This document shows, piece by piece, positions 36,685 through 45,784 of a stretch of 64,000 bases of DNA. The position numbers and the translations under genes are program-made. The notes below the pieces were generated by a model. It was not told the origin of the DNA. It searched no databases and worked only from the letters and a program-made list of their open reading frames with translations. The stretch is taken from the NCBI RefSeq assembly GCF_902459685.1, contig NZ_CABPSF010000003.1, positions 62,001 to 126,000 on the forward strand, given 5' to 3'. The stretch is from Pandoraea iniqua (lineage in GTDB: Bacteria; Pseudomonadota; Gammaproteobacteria; Burkholderiales; Burkholderiaceae). Within the stretch, counting starts at the first letter, position 1, and the number at the start of each line of letters is the position of its first letter.

Positions 36685-37602
36685 CTATTCACATACGAAA
36701 CCAACACGCTCCGCTCTTACGACGTCGACACTGTCGCGGGCGACGGGAACCAAGATCGATCGATCCCCCCCGGAGTTGATGTCCATCAATCTCAAATATG
36801 CCTTACTACCCACGCCTCCCCAAACGGAGCGGATGTCGCGACTAGCCCATTCGCTAGATCCCTCTAGTGGGCAGAACCGGATTGATATCTTGCTATGATT
36901 CGCCAACTGAATCAAACGATCGTGAGTGGTTTGATTAACCACTACCAGATCTTTTGGCAGCGATCGAACTCCTAGATTTGCCATCGTGAAATTGAGCATG
37001 GCGGGCTTTACGGAAATCATGAGCACCATTACGAGTACTACGTAGATTGCCACTCTCATTTTGGGCTTGTATCGGATCGTGGCTTGATCGGGCGATGGGG
37101 CAGAAGCCGTTTCCGAGATGTCGCTTTCCCGCCGAGACACACCGAAAATAACGACTGTAAGAAACCCGCAGATCAAGAAAAATCCGATGGTCTCCCGAGG
37201 ACGCATGTCCTTTGCGCCGTCGATGAAGAACAATCCTGCGATGAAGGCGATGAAGATTAGGGGCGAAGCGCCGAAGACGAGGAGCCGATCCGAAATCCAC
37301 GGATGCAATCGCGTCCGTGGTTTTCCCTTCCTTGATGCTGCGCGGTTACTTATGAAATTGAACGTGCCCGCAACCCAAAGCATTGCGATAGCACCGTAAA
37401 GTGTTCCAACCGACGCTAGCACCCCGAATCCGAAACTCACGTAGACCAGCAGGAACGCGTCCCCTAGCGAGAATCCGTCGGGCAAAAATCCTTCGGAAGC
37501 GCAGTACAGAACAACAAGCGTTGCCCCGATTGCCAAAACCCCTTTCCAGGCAACCGCAATCAAAATCTGTACTACCTCAAGCACGTCCTTTCGTGAAAGC
37601 AT
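36685..37602 (-). CDS. Multi-TM membrane protein of unknown function
   Basis: A 305-residue inner-membrane protein with five or six hydrophobic segments: about 10-35, 45-84 (possibly two), 103-127, 137-156 and 182-198. A soluble C-terminal ~100 residues (VNQTTHDRLIQLANHSKISI onward) follows. No family is recognisable. GGAGATC precedes the ATG. It lies 137 bp upstream of capV and 235 bp downstream of the RT-protease gene, all on the same strand, so it could be an effector or accessory for either system, or an independent gene. Confidence 0.65.
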   Translation of the reverse strand: MLSRKDVLEVVQILIAVAWKGVLAIGATLVVLYCASEGFLPDGFSLGDAFLLVYVSFGFGVLASVGTLYGAIAMLWVAGTFNFISNRAASRKGKPRTRLHPWISDRLLVFGASPLIFIAFIAGLFFIDGAKDMRPRETIGFFLICGFLTVVIFGVSRRESDISETASAPSPDQATIRYKPKMRVAIYVVLVMVLMISVKPAMLNFTMANLGVRSLPKDLVVVNQTTHDRLIQLANHSKISIRFCPLEGSSEWASRDIRSVWGGVGSKAYLRLMDINSGGDRSILVPVARDSVDVVRAERVGFVCE

Positions 37603-37837
37603 GTGATCTCCGATTTCAAGTCTATATTTCCAATTTCGGCAGAGATCGATGGTTCTTTATGGGGCGTGGGTACATTAGGGGGCGTGCGGGCTAGGGCACT
37701 GCTCATGCAAGGGCTAGGTCGAGGACGTTCGCGATGCCACTTATTCTCTTATGAGTGCTTCCCCGGCGGCTGGTGCTCTCAGGGAAGTGTTCAATCGACC
37801 GGGCACGCGCGTCGCCTTTCAAAAATGGTGACGTGGG

Positions 37838-39823
37838 TCAGACGTCCCCCAGCGGTGGCTCGCTGTTCGCGGCTAGTGGCGGCGCGGTGGGGGGGGATGC
37901 CGCCTGTGCAGGAGCTTCAGGCGCGGGATCCGAAAGCGGGAGCGGTGCCAATAAGCGAATCGGCGGAGACGCAACTGGAGCCGGCATTGTGGCGCTCACG
38001 GCGGGTGCGTTTGCGTGTGCTGCGGGCGGGGCAAGTGTTGCCTTGTACTTTGAGATCAGGTCATTGATGATGTCCAAGCATAGGCACTCGTCGTGACCGG
38101 AACCCATGTGTGCCCCGCGTTGAGCCATACCGGCGACGCGTAGGCGGTCATCGGTGAACGGGCCGCCACTATTGCCCGGACGGATGCTCCCCGCCCCAGT
38201 GATCGTAAAACTGAACATGCCCTTGTTCGGTTCTGTTCGATTGAGAACTCTCTGGTCGTTGAAGTCCGGAAGATTCCACGTTTTCCAGTCCGGGAATCCA
38301 ATTAGAGTGCCGTCCGCACGGCGCTCTATTGGTTTGTCCATTGGCGAGAAGTACCGATGTGGGGGCACGGGATCCTCGAACGCGAGAATCGCGAAATCCA
38401 TCTGCGCATTACGATAAAGAATTTTGGCGGGCCATTTTTGTTGAGTGTCTGGCCTAATCAAGTTGAGTGTCTTATTGACGACTTCTACTGCCTCGTAGTC
38501 CGTCTCGAACGGATGGCCGTTCACGTGAGCGACCGCCTCGAACACGTGATTACAGGTCACGAGGAGATTCAGCTCACGATGGACGAAGGCGGTGCCCTGG
38601 CCCATTGGGATGTCGTCTGAAACGCCGGGGGTACTGTGGTACTCGCCTAACCATTCGACGACGAAGCATGCTTCCAGAGCGGTGGGGTGATCTCGCACCA
38701 CAGGCGCGACAGGAAGAATGGGGGCTGCAAAGGGCCCGGCCGCTTGCTCTTTCTGAACCAGGGCATTGTAGCGCTCCGCGAGACGTGTATAGATCGAGTC
38801 ATACTTCCCCCGGACCATACGCAGATATAGCAGCTTGCCCCACAGCACGTTCTTCAGTTCCGCAATTCCTCCCGATCGATACTGGCGCTTCCACGGTTTT
38901 TGTTCGTACAAAAGGGTTGTAGATGCGGCGATTCGAGCCTCCCAGCCTTTTTGGGCTGCGGCGTAATCGTTACGTTCCCACGCGTTGAGGGCTCCCCTGA
39001 TGCGATCAATGTACTTCCGGCGCACATTCGGAAACTGGTTGATCGTGAGTCCGGTAACCTCCATCCGTCGGTGCCTGTCGCTCAGCCGAGTCTTCGCCGT
39101 ATTGATCGAAAAGTGATGCTTTGTGGTGATCAGGTCCTGTAGCTCTGCGCCAAGGGCGACGTGTCCTTCATCGTCCGCCGCGCAGATGGCCTGGGGCAAG
39201 CTCCGGCGCGCGCGGACACTGAACGAGAACGTGATGTCGTCGGCATACCGGGTATACGTCGCACGGTTACGCCGGGCCAGATCGGTCATGTCCCTGTCCA
39301 TAGTCCGGCAAACGAGGTTGGACAATAGGGGCGAAGTTGGGGCGCCTTGAGGAAGCTTTCCGCCCAAAGTACACATATGCGCAATGACCGTCGCAACTTG
39401 GTGGGAAAAGTTGAACGGCCGGCTCGTGAGCACGCCGCGAACACGGAAAAATGTGATCGACGGGAAGAAATCTTCGATATCCAGATTAAGGACGAAGTGG
39501 TTCTTCCTTGACGTGTGCGCCTTAGCATTGGACACGATGCTGCGATGGGGAACAAACCCGTGTACTGCGGGTTTAAGCGGTGTCATTCGCTCCGTCAAGA
39601 AGGATAGAACCTTGTATTGAAGGACTTTCAGCCGCTTACGTGGTTCGGCAATATAACGCGGCGAGCCATCCCGCTTTTTGATGATGAAGTGCTTATACGG
39701 CGGCGTCGGATAGATGATCGATGCTAGCTTCGAGTATTCGATACCCAAAACCGAGCGCGAGAAAACGGCCACGTCGGTGCGCGTTAGCAGTTCACCCAAA
39801 TCGTCGAGGCTATGAATATCCAT
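37838..39823 (-). CDS. Retron reverse transcriptase fused to a trypsin-like serine protease
   Basis: A 661-residue fusion. Residues 1-350 are a retron RT: NAKAH (99-103) matches the retron-specific NAxxH motif, LDIEDFF holds the first catalytic Asp, QGAPTSPLLSN (159-169) is motif 4, YADD (193-196) is the active site, and VTG (256-258) is the second retron signature. Residues 380-590 are a chymotrypsin-fold protease with H426 (VTCNHVF), D476 (AQMDFAIL) and S552 (RPGNSGGPF). A Pro/Ala-rich tail ends it. Retron RT-protease fusions are known as a defence class; the protease is the likely effector, held off by the msDNA complex. A matching ncRNA lies 17 bp upstream of the start. Confidence 0.9.
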   Translation of the reverse strand: MDIHSLDDLGELLTRTDVAVFSRSVLGIEYSKLASIIYPTPPYKHFIIKKRDGSPRYIAEPRKRLKVLQYKVLSFLTERMTPLKPAVHGFVPHRSIVSNAKAHTSRKNHFVLNLDIEDFFPSITFFRVRGVLTSRPFNFSHQVATVIAHMCTLGGKLPQGAPTSPLLSNLVCRTMDRDMTDLARRNRATYTRYADDITFSFSVRARRSLPQAICAADDEGHVALGAELQDLITTKHHFSINTAKTRLSDRHRRMEVTGLTINQFPNVRRKYIDRIRGALNAWERNDYAAAQKGWEARIAASTTLLYEQKPWKRQYRSGGIAELKNVLWGKLLYLRMVRGKYDSIYTRLAERYNALVQKEQAAGPFAAPILPVAPVVRDHPTALEACFVVEWLGEYHSTPGVSDDIPMGQGTAFVHRELNLLVTCNHVFEAVAHVNGHPFETDYEAVEVVNKTLNLIRPDTQQKWPAKILYRNAQMDFAILAFEDPVPPHRYFSPMDKPIERRADGTLIGFPDWKTWNLPDFNDQRVLNRTEPNKGMFSFTITGAGSIRPGNSGGPFTDDRLRVAGMAQRGAHMGSGHDECLCLDIINDLISKYKATLAPPAAHANAPAVSATMPAPVASPPIRLLAPLPLSDPAPEAPAQAASPPTAPPLAANSEPPLGDV

Positions 39824-39840
39824 CTCCAGTCATTCGGGGC

Positions 39841-39970
39841 GTCACCCCCATCCGTCTTTCTCCTGTACTTCAGCGGCTAGGCGATGATCGGCACAGCGCG
39901 CATAGGCTGAGGAAACCTCGTCGAAAGCCTGCGTTAAACGCGGGCCTGGTTAAGCTCCGTAGGGGGTGAC
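39841..39970 (-). ncRNA. Candidate retron msr-msd RNA
   Basis: 130 nt directly upstream of the RT gene on the same strand. The ends are perfectly complementary over 9 bp, GTCACCCCC (39962-39970) and GGGGGTGAC (39841-39849), as expected for the retron a1/a2 pair. Just inside a1 is GGAGC, offering the AGC context of a branching guanosine. Two msr-like hairpins follow: GCCCGCG-TTTAA-CGCAGGC (one mismatch) and GAGG-TTT-CCTC, the small hairpin often seen in msr. The remaining ~55 nt would be the msd template; I could not find a strong hairpin in it by hand. Position and end pairing are the main support. Confidence 0.65.
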
Positions 39971-40275
39971 GGTTGATTGTATGCGGTGGCCTGGGAAATG
40001 TGCAACTTCGCCCAGTGTCAGGGGTCTTCAGGAGCTAAGCGTGGATCCAGTGTGCAGGGATTAACGATTACGCGAAATTCGCGAGCCGTCGTTCACCCGA
40101 TGGGTATTCACTAATGTTTACCGGGCTTAGATCTATTCGATTGGCAAAGTTGGTGGTAGGCCAGACGTCACTTAAGAAAATAGGGGTAAGGCAGGGCGTT
40201 TGGACGGCGAACGATCAGCTATTATCTTGTTTCAAGTGAGCCGCCGTTGATAATTTCATCGATTTGGAGATTCGA
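39971..40275. promoter_or_regulatory. Divergent promoter region between retron and Gabija
   Basis: 305 bp without a gene. It should carry the minus-strand promoter of the retron RNA and the plus-strand promoter of gajA. The only clear structure is CGCGAAATTCGCG (40071-40083), 6-bp perfect arms around one base. No confident promoter boxes could be set. Confidence 0.4.
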
Positions 40276-42078
40276 GTGCCAGCGGAGATTAAGCGACTTC
40301 ACATCCAGCGCTTTCGAGGCATCCGAGAGTTGACCTGGCGTCCAGGAGCCCGCCTCAACGTACTGCTTGGTGGTGGTAACGTTGGAAAAACAACGCTCTT
40401 GGAGGCTGTCGGTCTGCTACTAAACCCGGCCACTAGCTACACCTTGGCAGATTCGGATTACTTTGGTCGCCGTGTCGAAGACGAATTTGTCATCGAGGCT
40501 GTCATGGTTCTTCCCGGTGAAGTCAATCGTCAACCAGGTATGGCGTGGCCGTGGGAATGGGATGGCCGAGAGGCAGTGCTTGCTGAAAGGGAGCGGCTAG
40601 ACGGGACGATGCTGCAGGGCGCCGCAAGGACTTCAGTGTATAAGGTCCGTGTTCGCGGCACAGCAGATCTTGAGCTTGTCTACGAAATCGTCCAGCCGGA
40701 TGAAAGTGCCGTAGCGTTCTCGGTCGGGCTGCGCCGTGAGATTGGTTTGGTGCGGTTACTAGGAGATGATCGAAATGACAGAGATCTCCGCTTGGTGCAA
40801 GGGTCCAACCTAGATCGGTTGATCAACGACCGAGGCTTGCGTGCGCGACTTGGGCACCAGCTTGCGGCCGACTCCGTCGATCGGCACCTAGACGACGAGC
40901 CTCGCGCTCGCCTGCAACTACTCGACGAGCAGTTCGAAGCGCGCAGGCTGCCGAGCCAGCTTGGTCTGGCTTTCACCGGTAGCGCTGGTCAATCGATCAA
41001 CGCGCTGATCGGACTCACCGCCGAAAGGGATGGCGTTGTGCTGCCGCTCGCGAGCTGGGGAGCCGGCACGCGCCGCCTTGCGGCACTGGCAATAGGCGAC
41101 TCCCTGGTCGAAGGCCACCCGATCACCCTTGTAGATGAACTTGAGCGTGGGCTGGAGCCATATCGCCAGCGTCAACTCATTCAGCGAATTGCTGCGGGGC
41201 ATGGGCAGACCTTTGTCACCACTCACAGCTCTTCGGTACTAACCGCAGCTACGGATGCTTCGATCTGGTACGTCGACACGGGTGGACAGGTTGGCGAGCT
41301 CCCGATTGACAAGATTTTTCGCCACTTGACTCGGGATCCGGAGGCCTTCTTGGCGAGACTGGCGATCGTAGCTGAAGGGGCGACCGAGGTCGGATTCCTC
41401 CGAGAACTGCTCGATCATCGCCTGCCCGGTTGGCGTGATTTGGGCGTGCATATTACCGACGGCTGTGGAAATGACGACGCATTAACACTCCTTGAGGCGC
41501 TTTCACTCGGCGGTGTGAAGTTCGGTGGGTTCGTGGACAACGAGAATCGCGACGCTGGTCGTTGGCGCGCGGTGAAGATGCGAGTACCGCATCTCGTATT
41601 CCAGTGGGACGAAGGAAACTTGGAGCGAAACGTCATTCCGATGTTCCCATCCGAGCATGTACCAATGCTGATCGAAGATCCAGTCAACGAGAAGACGGGA
41701 CTACGCCTGCGCACGCTTGCCGACAGGTTGGGGTCCACAGATACGACGTTTGATGCTTTGAGTGAGCGGGCTCGCGAGCTCTTGGGCGCGGAGGCCGAGC
41801 GGTGGAGTCACCCGCTCATTCCTTGGATCGTTGACGCAGCGTCAGGCAAGGTGCCGGATGCCTTGGCGACCGAAGCACCTGCGCGGCGCAACCCGTTCAA
41901 GGGACATGCGTCAGCGTGGTTCAAGAGCGTCGAAGGCGGGCACGAACTTGCTCAAAAAGTGTGCTCTTCAGGTGTATGGGAGCAACAACTGGAACCGCTA
42001 TTAAGGCCGTTCTTCGAAGCGGTTGTGCAAACCCAAGCGGAGCCTGCCCGAATTGCTCGCCCGGTGGCCGCCGAGTGA
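40276..42078 (+). CDS. gajA: Gabija GajA: OLD-family ATPase/Toprim nuclease
   Basis: A 600-residue protein (GTG 40276 behind TTGGAG; a TTG at 40264 is the alternative). The N-terminal ABC-like ATPase has IQRFRGIRELTW, Walker A LGGGNVGKTTLLE (31-43), the Walker-B-like LVDELERGLEP and FVTTHSSSVLT. The C-terminal Toprim domain has E367 in AIVAEGATEVGFL and acidic residues in GGFVDNENRD and QWDEGNLE. GajA cuts DNA when nucleotide pools fall during infection and works in a complex with GajB. Its stop overlaps the gajB start by 4 bp, which with the family match identifies Gabija. Confidence 0.9.
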   Translation: MPAEIKRLHIQRFRGIRELTWRPGARLNVLLGGGNVGKTTLLEAVGLLLNPATSYTLADSDYFGRRVEDEFVIEAVMVLPGEVNRQPGMAWPWEWDGREAVLAERERLDGTMLQGAARTSVYKVRVRGTADLELVYEIVQPDESAVAFSVGLRREIGLVRLLGDDRNDRDLRLVQGSNLDRLINDRGLRARLGHQLAADSVDRHLDDEPRARLQLLDEQFEARRLPSQLGLAFTGSAGQSINALIGLTAERDGVVLPLASWGAGTRRLAALAIGDSLVEGHPITLVDELERGLEPYRQRQLIQRIAAGHGQTFVTTHSSSVLTAATDASIWYVDTGGQVGELPIDKIFRHLTRDPEAFLARLAIVAEGATEVGFLRELLDHRLPGWRDLGVHITDGCGNDDALTLLEALSLGGVKFGGFVDNENRDAGRWRAVKMRVPHLVFQWDEGNLERNVIPMFPSEHVPMLIEDPVNEKTGLRLRTLADRLGSTDTTFDALSERARELLGAEAERWSHPLIPWIVDAASGKVPDALATEAPARRNPFKGHASAWFKSVEGGHELAQKVCSSGVWEQQLEPLLRPFFEAVVQTQAEPARIARPVAAE

Positions 42079-43598
42079 GCGATATATCCGTTGCTGAGGC
42101 GCTGCGCTCGAATGCGAGCCGTGTTGTTGTCGAGGCGCCGGCAGGCACTGGGAAGACGTTTCAGGCTGCCAGTTATGCTAGGCACGCGGCCGTTAATCTT
42201 CACAGGGGTCAAAAGGTCTTGATCCTGGCGCATACTCATGCCGCGTGTGGCGTTTTCTCTTCAAGAACTGCAGACCTTCGCAGGAGCCTGCAGGTCGGGA
42301 CCATAGACTCTTTGGTGGCTTCTGTTGCAACGATCTACCATCGCGCAATTGATTTGCCGGCAGACGTGCCTATGTGGTCGATCGAACGCGGGACGGGCAG
42401 CTACCCTGAGCTGGCCAGGCGCGTGCGCCTCCTGCTCGAACACTCCCCCGGTATTGCTGGCGCGTTGGTAGAGCGACATCCGGTGGTGATCTGTGATGAG
42501 CACCAAGACGCCAGTTCCGATCAACACGGAATTATCGAAGCGCTTGCGCGAGCAGGCGCCCGAACGCGATACTTTGGCGATCCAATGCAGGCCATCTTCA
42601 CTGTTGGGAGGGAGCGGGCGGCACAACAACGTCGGTGGCGGGAACTCATTGCGGCCTCGGACGCGAATGAGGCATTAGACACCGCCCACCGCTGGACTAA
42701 CGGCTCGCAGGCGTTGGGCGCTTGGGTGCTTGAGCAGAGAGAACGACTACGCGCAGGCGAGGCTCTGGACCTTCGAGGTGACTTGCCTGGGGGCCTGCAG
42801 GTGTTTCGCGCCGACAACCAATCGCCACGGTATGGTGGATTCCAGATAAGCGGGGAGGCGCGCCGACCAATCAACGCGTTTGTCCGGAATAGCCCAAACC
42901 TTTTAACCCTAACCCCTCACAATGCGACGGTCGGTGGGCTCAACGCGTTCTTTGGCTGGCGAATTCCGATTTGGGAGGGGCACTCCCGAGATGCACTGAG
43001 CGACCTGCTCGCCGCCTGTAGACGACATGTAGGTAATCCGGTGGCACTTGGCATGGCCATGTGTACTTTCCTTGAAGCTGTGGGCGTCGGCTTTTCGGCG
43101 ACTGCCTTTGGTAACCGCCTGGTGCGTGAACTGGAGACGCGATGCGCCAATCCGAGCCGTGGAAAACCAGCGGAGATTCAGTCGCTCGCTCGTCTGATTC
43201 TGCAAGACTCGGACCACGTTGGAGTCGGTGCCGCGATCCATCAGGTTGGCCGACTGATGCATACCAGCCAGCACTTCAGTCAGATTCGTATTGATCTTCG
43301 CCGAGAGTTCGCAGAAGCATGCAAAATCCAGATGCACGCGGATATGACCACAGTGCTTGCGGCGCAAGCGCACCAACGTGCCGCGCGACCCGCCGACATG
43401 CCGCCTCAGGTCATCAGCACAGTTCACAAGTCAAAGGGGCTGGAGACTTCCAGCGCGATCCTGCTGCCCTGTGATGCAAACAACCTCGCGAACAATGAAA
43501 AGAATCGCTGCTTGCTCTACGTTGCGCTAAGCAGGGCCCGCGAATCGCTGGCGTTGGTGGTGCCTCAGGATAATCCTTCGCCGCTCGTCCAGGTGTAG
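42075..43598 (+). CDS. gajB: Gabija GajB: UvrD/Rep-like helicase-type ATPase
   Basis: A 507-residue superfamily-1 helicase-like protein starting at GTG 42075 (GTGA overlap with gajA). Motifs: Walker A VEAPAGTGKTFQ (19-30), motif II VVICDEHQDAS (DEHQ 141-144), motif III FGDPMQAIF (167-175), motif V region STVHKSKGLETS and motif VI YVALSRARESL. In Gabija, GajB senses DNA ends and activates or assists GajA. Length and order are those of described Gabija systems. Confidence 0.9.
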   Translation: MSDISVAEALRSNASRVVVEAPAGTGKTFQAASYARHAAVNLHRGQKVLILAHTHAACGVFSSRTADLRRSLQVGTIDSLVASVATIYHRAIDLPADVPMWSIERGTGSYPELARRVRLLLEHSPGIAGALVERHPVVICDEHQDASSDQHGIIEALARAGARTRYFGDPMQAIFTVGRERAAQQRRWRELIAASDANEALDTAHRWTNGSQALGAWVLEQRERLRAGEALDLRGDLPGGLQVFRADNQSPRYGGFQISGEARRPINAFVRNSPNLLTLTPHNATVGGLNAFFGWRIPIWEGHSRDALSDLLAACRRHVGNPVALGMAMCTFLEAVGVGFSATAFGNRLVRELETRCANPSRGKPAEIQSLARLILQDSDHVGVGAAIHQVGRLMHTSQHFSQIRIDLRREFAEACKIQMHADMTTVLAAQAHQRAARPADMPPQVISTVHKSKGLETSSAILLPCDANNLANNEKNRCLLYVALSRARESLALVVPQDNPSPLVQV

Positions 43599-43726
43599 GG
43601 CGGTCCGTGTTTCCTCAATCTTCCAACATGCAGAGTTCGGTGGCCTGCCGTCGGATGGGAAGCCCCATCTGGCTACTTATTGAGTTTCCGCAGGACCGTG
43701 CTCACACCAAATTGTGACATCCCCAG

Positions 43727-44011
43727 ATGAGCCACTCTGCAGATGCAAGCTGCTCTGCTATCAATCTTGCGTTTGGGCGTACGTTGCGTCGACATCGCTT
43801 GGCGCAATCGATGACACAAGAAGCTCTGGCGAGGAGTGCAAGTATCTCGGTTAACGGCGTTTATATGCTTGAGTATGGACGGAGGTCGCCAAAGCTGGAC
43901 ACTATCGATGCCTTATGTACTTCGCTTGGGGTGGCCCTGTCCAATTTCTTGGCCGAGGTCGAATCGGAACGCATTAAGATGCGTGGTGGGACTCGTATCG
44001 GCCCCATATAG
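43727..44011 (+). CDS. Small XRE-type helix-turn-helix regulator
   Basis: A 94-residue protein with one HTH: FGRTLRRHRLAQSMTQEALA followed by RSASISVNGVYMLEYGRRSP and LDTIDALCTSLGVALSNFL, the standard lambda-repressor-like layout. It lies 128 bp after gajB on the same strand and could control Gabija or the recombinase module. No ribosome site is strong. Confidence 0.75.
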   Translation: MSHSADASCSAINLAFGRTLRRHRLAQSMTQEALARSASISVNGVYMLEYGRRSPKLDTIDALCTSLGVALSNFLAEVESERIKMRGGTRIGPI

Positions 44012-44228
44012 AGTGAGGTAGGCACTGGATCGTGCGGTATTGATTTTGTGCCAATACGCGTGATGTCGGCGCGCAGAATTTACACTAGCATCTTCGTGTC
44101 GCACGGTGCATCGAACAGCACTCAGAAATATACAGTGACGCTTGAGATTTTCATACAGGGCACGGTGGGAAAGGTACGTCGCGACTGACGAAAGTGGAAG
44201 CTTAACCAGGTGAGGAGAGTTGCCAGAT

Positions 44229-44747
44229 ATGGGCCTTCGAATTGCGAAAGAAATTCCACCTCCAATGGCTGTTGCCGTGCGAGATCCACGATTCGTTTCA
44301 ACGTTTCCCGGGAGTTCCGATTCGCTGTGGATCGCTGACGTGAAAGCATGTCGACGCGGATTTGCGTGCGAAGTGTTTGATGGAGTTCTTTTCGTAGAAT
44401 CGAATGGAACCGCTTTCATTCTCGGTATGGAAGCTGAAGATGGTTACTCGTTGGATGTGCATCCAAATGTTGCGCAAACTCAACAGTCGTTTGTTCAGTT
44501 CCTGAGAGATGAAACGCTTAGAGATCAAGACTGTTTGTGCGGTATGGCAGCACTGTTCACTGGTAACGAGTACGCAAGCGAAGGCAAAGCAACTGCGGCG
44601 TACATCGCCGCCCGAAACGCCGTCTTGGTGATGGGAATTGGCTACCACGGGCGGGAGGGGAAATACGAGCTAATAGGTATCGATCCTACCGAAGGCGGGT
44701 GGCTTGAAATGGCTCACGGAACATTGCCTTTCGATGAGCTAGGCTGA
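44229..44747 (+). CDS. Hypothetical island protein
   Basis: About 172 residues from ATG 44229 (GAGGAG eleven bases upstream; a TTG at 44220 is too close to it). A mixed alpha/beta soluble protein with no recognised motif; features include FDGVLFVESNGTAFILGMEA and AAYIAARNAVLVMGIGYHGR. It lies 100 bp before the AbrB-like gene; the two might act together, but nothing proves it. Confidence 0.55.
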   Translation: MGLRIAKEIPPPMAVAVRDPRFVSTFPGSSDSLWIADVKACRRGFACEVFDGVLFVESNGTAFILGMEAEDGYSLDVHPNVAQTQQSFVQFLRDETLRDQDCLCGMAALFTGNEYASEGKATAAYIAARNAVLVMGIGYHGREGKYELIGIDPTEGGWLEMAHGTLPFDELG

Positions 44748-44847
44748 ATCGTTGAGCCCATGTGGCGCGCGAGGCACATCTTGCCGAACCCCTAGCATTC
44801 AGCAGGTTTTGCGAAACGCGACGTTGGTTAGGTGCAAGGAGGTGAAG

Positions 44848-45249
44848 ATGAGTGTGTCGAGGGAAGACGTCTTAGCTCATGTAAGAGATTACCCGGATGA
44901 CGTCCAGCGCATGTTGGCGTGCTTGCATGCATTGGGGACGCAAGCGAATCCATTAAACGTCGCATGGGCGTGGGCAAATCATTCCGATGAGATGTGTGCA
45001 TCTTGGCTTTCGTTATCGCTACCCGACGATGCTCTGGTAAGTATTCTGCGTGAACAGTTACCACGTGTCCCAGTCAGTTTTTCGGATAGTGCTCTACTCG
45101 CACGGTCAGGTGGCCAGGTCGCGGATGGCGAAATCGGGCTGCCTGACGCAATTCGACAAGCAGCCGGATGGGCCGTCGGCGACAGCGTTGAAATCTCGAT
45201 AGACGAAAATCTCAATTTGGTGCTGCGTCGAGTTGGCATCGGCTCCTGA
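44848..45249 (+). CDS. Small protein with a C-terminal SpoVT/AbrB-like domain
   Basis: A 133-residue protein behind an excellent AAGGAGGTG. The N-terminal ~85 residues are helical and unrecognised. The last ~40, DGEIGLPDAIRQAAGWAVGD then SVEISIDENLNLVLRRVG, follow the swapped-hairpin AbrB/MazE pattern (G-x-I-x-L-P-x-x-I-R, G-D-x-V-E-I). Such domains bind DNA in regulators and antitoxins. It may be a regulator or antitoxin; no classical toxin is evident next to it. Confidence 0.6.
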   Translation: MSVSREDVLAHVRDYPDDVQRMLACLHALGTQANPLNVAWAWANHSDEMCASWLSLSLPDDALVSILREQLPRVPVSFSDSALLARSGGQVADGEIGLPDAIRQAAGWAVGDSVEISIDENLNLVLRRVGIGS

Positions 45250-45310
45250 AGTTCACTTAGGCAACCCACATACAGAGTGCGCGACGGACGCTGTCCCAAA
45301 CGGTTGGGCG

Positions 45311-45784
45311 TTACGCCTCCGGGGTATCGGATAGGTTCCGCACATTGTTTGCAAACGCGAAGCCTTCGGCTCCTAGCAGCCGCTTAGCTGCGGGGTAGTG
45401 AGCATAGAATTCGGCCCACCGCGAGAATCCTCCCATCTCTCCGACGGCACGAATTACCGCGAGATGTGAACTCGTAAGAAGCTGTACCTGAGCCTCGAGC
45501 TCCATTATTCGACGGTCCTTTTCTGCAAGCAACTTCGCCGTTGCAGCGTTTGTTCGATGGACGGTGGCTCCTCGCCAACGGCGGAGTTCGGACTGCCGTG
45601 CTTGATATTCAGCAATCAGCGTCCGCCGCGCTTCGTTGCGCGTCATCGATGACGCCGAGTTAATGGTGGGGTGGCAGCGTGCAGCAGCACGTGCAGTGAT
45701 GTCTTCATCATCTTCTAAAAGCCGCTCAAGCACGTCGCGAAGTTGTTCGTCTGCTGTTTTGGCTTCTGCTGCATTGTTATTCAT
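45311..45784 (-). CDS. TnpC-like coiled-coil accessory protein of the recombinase module
   Basis: A 157-residue acidic/basic helical protein with a central coiled coil (KLLAEKDRRIMELEAQVQLL). Its start overlaps the stop of the third recombinase by 8 bp, and it has the size and position of TnpC in Tn554-type elements, which aids recombination by two tyrosine recombinases. Assignment rests on operon position, length and coiled coil rather than a sharp motif. Confidence 0.6.
   Translation of the reverse strand: MNNNAAEAKTADEQLRDVLERLLEDDEDITARAAARCHPTINSASSMTRNEARRTLIAEYQARQSELRRWRGATVHRTNAATAKLLAEKDRRIMELEAQVQLLTSSHLAVIRAVGEMGGFSRWAEFYAHYPAAKRLLGAEGFAFANNVRNLSDTPEA

Noticed and set aside
37603-38067. 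154-codon plus-strand frame upstream of the membrane protein gene
   Set aside because: Mostly antisense to the Pro/Ala-rich end of the RT-protease protein; no ribosome site or domain.
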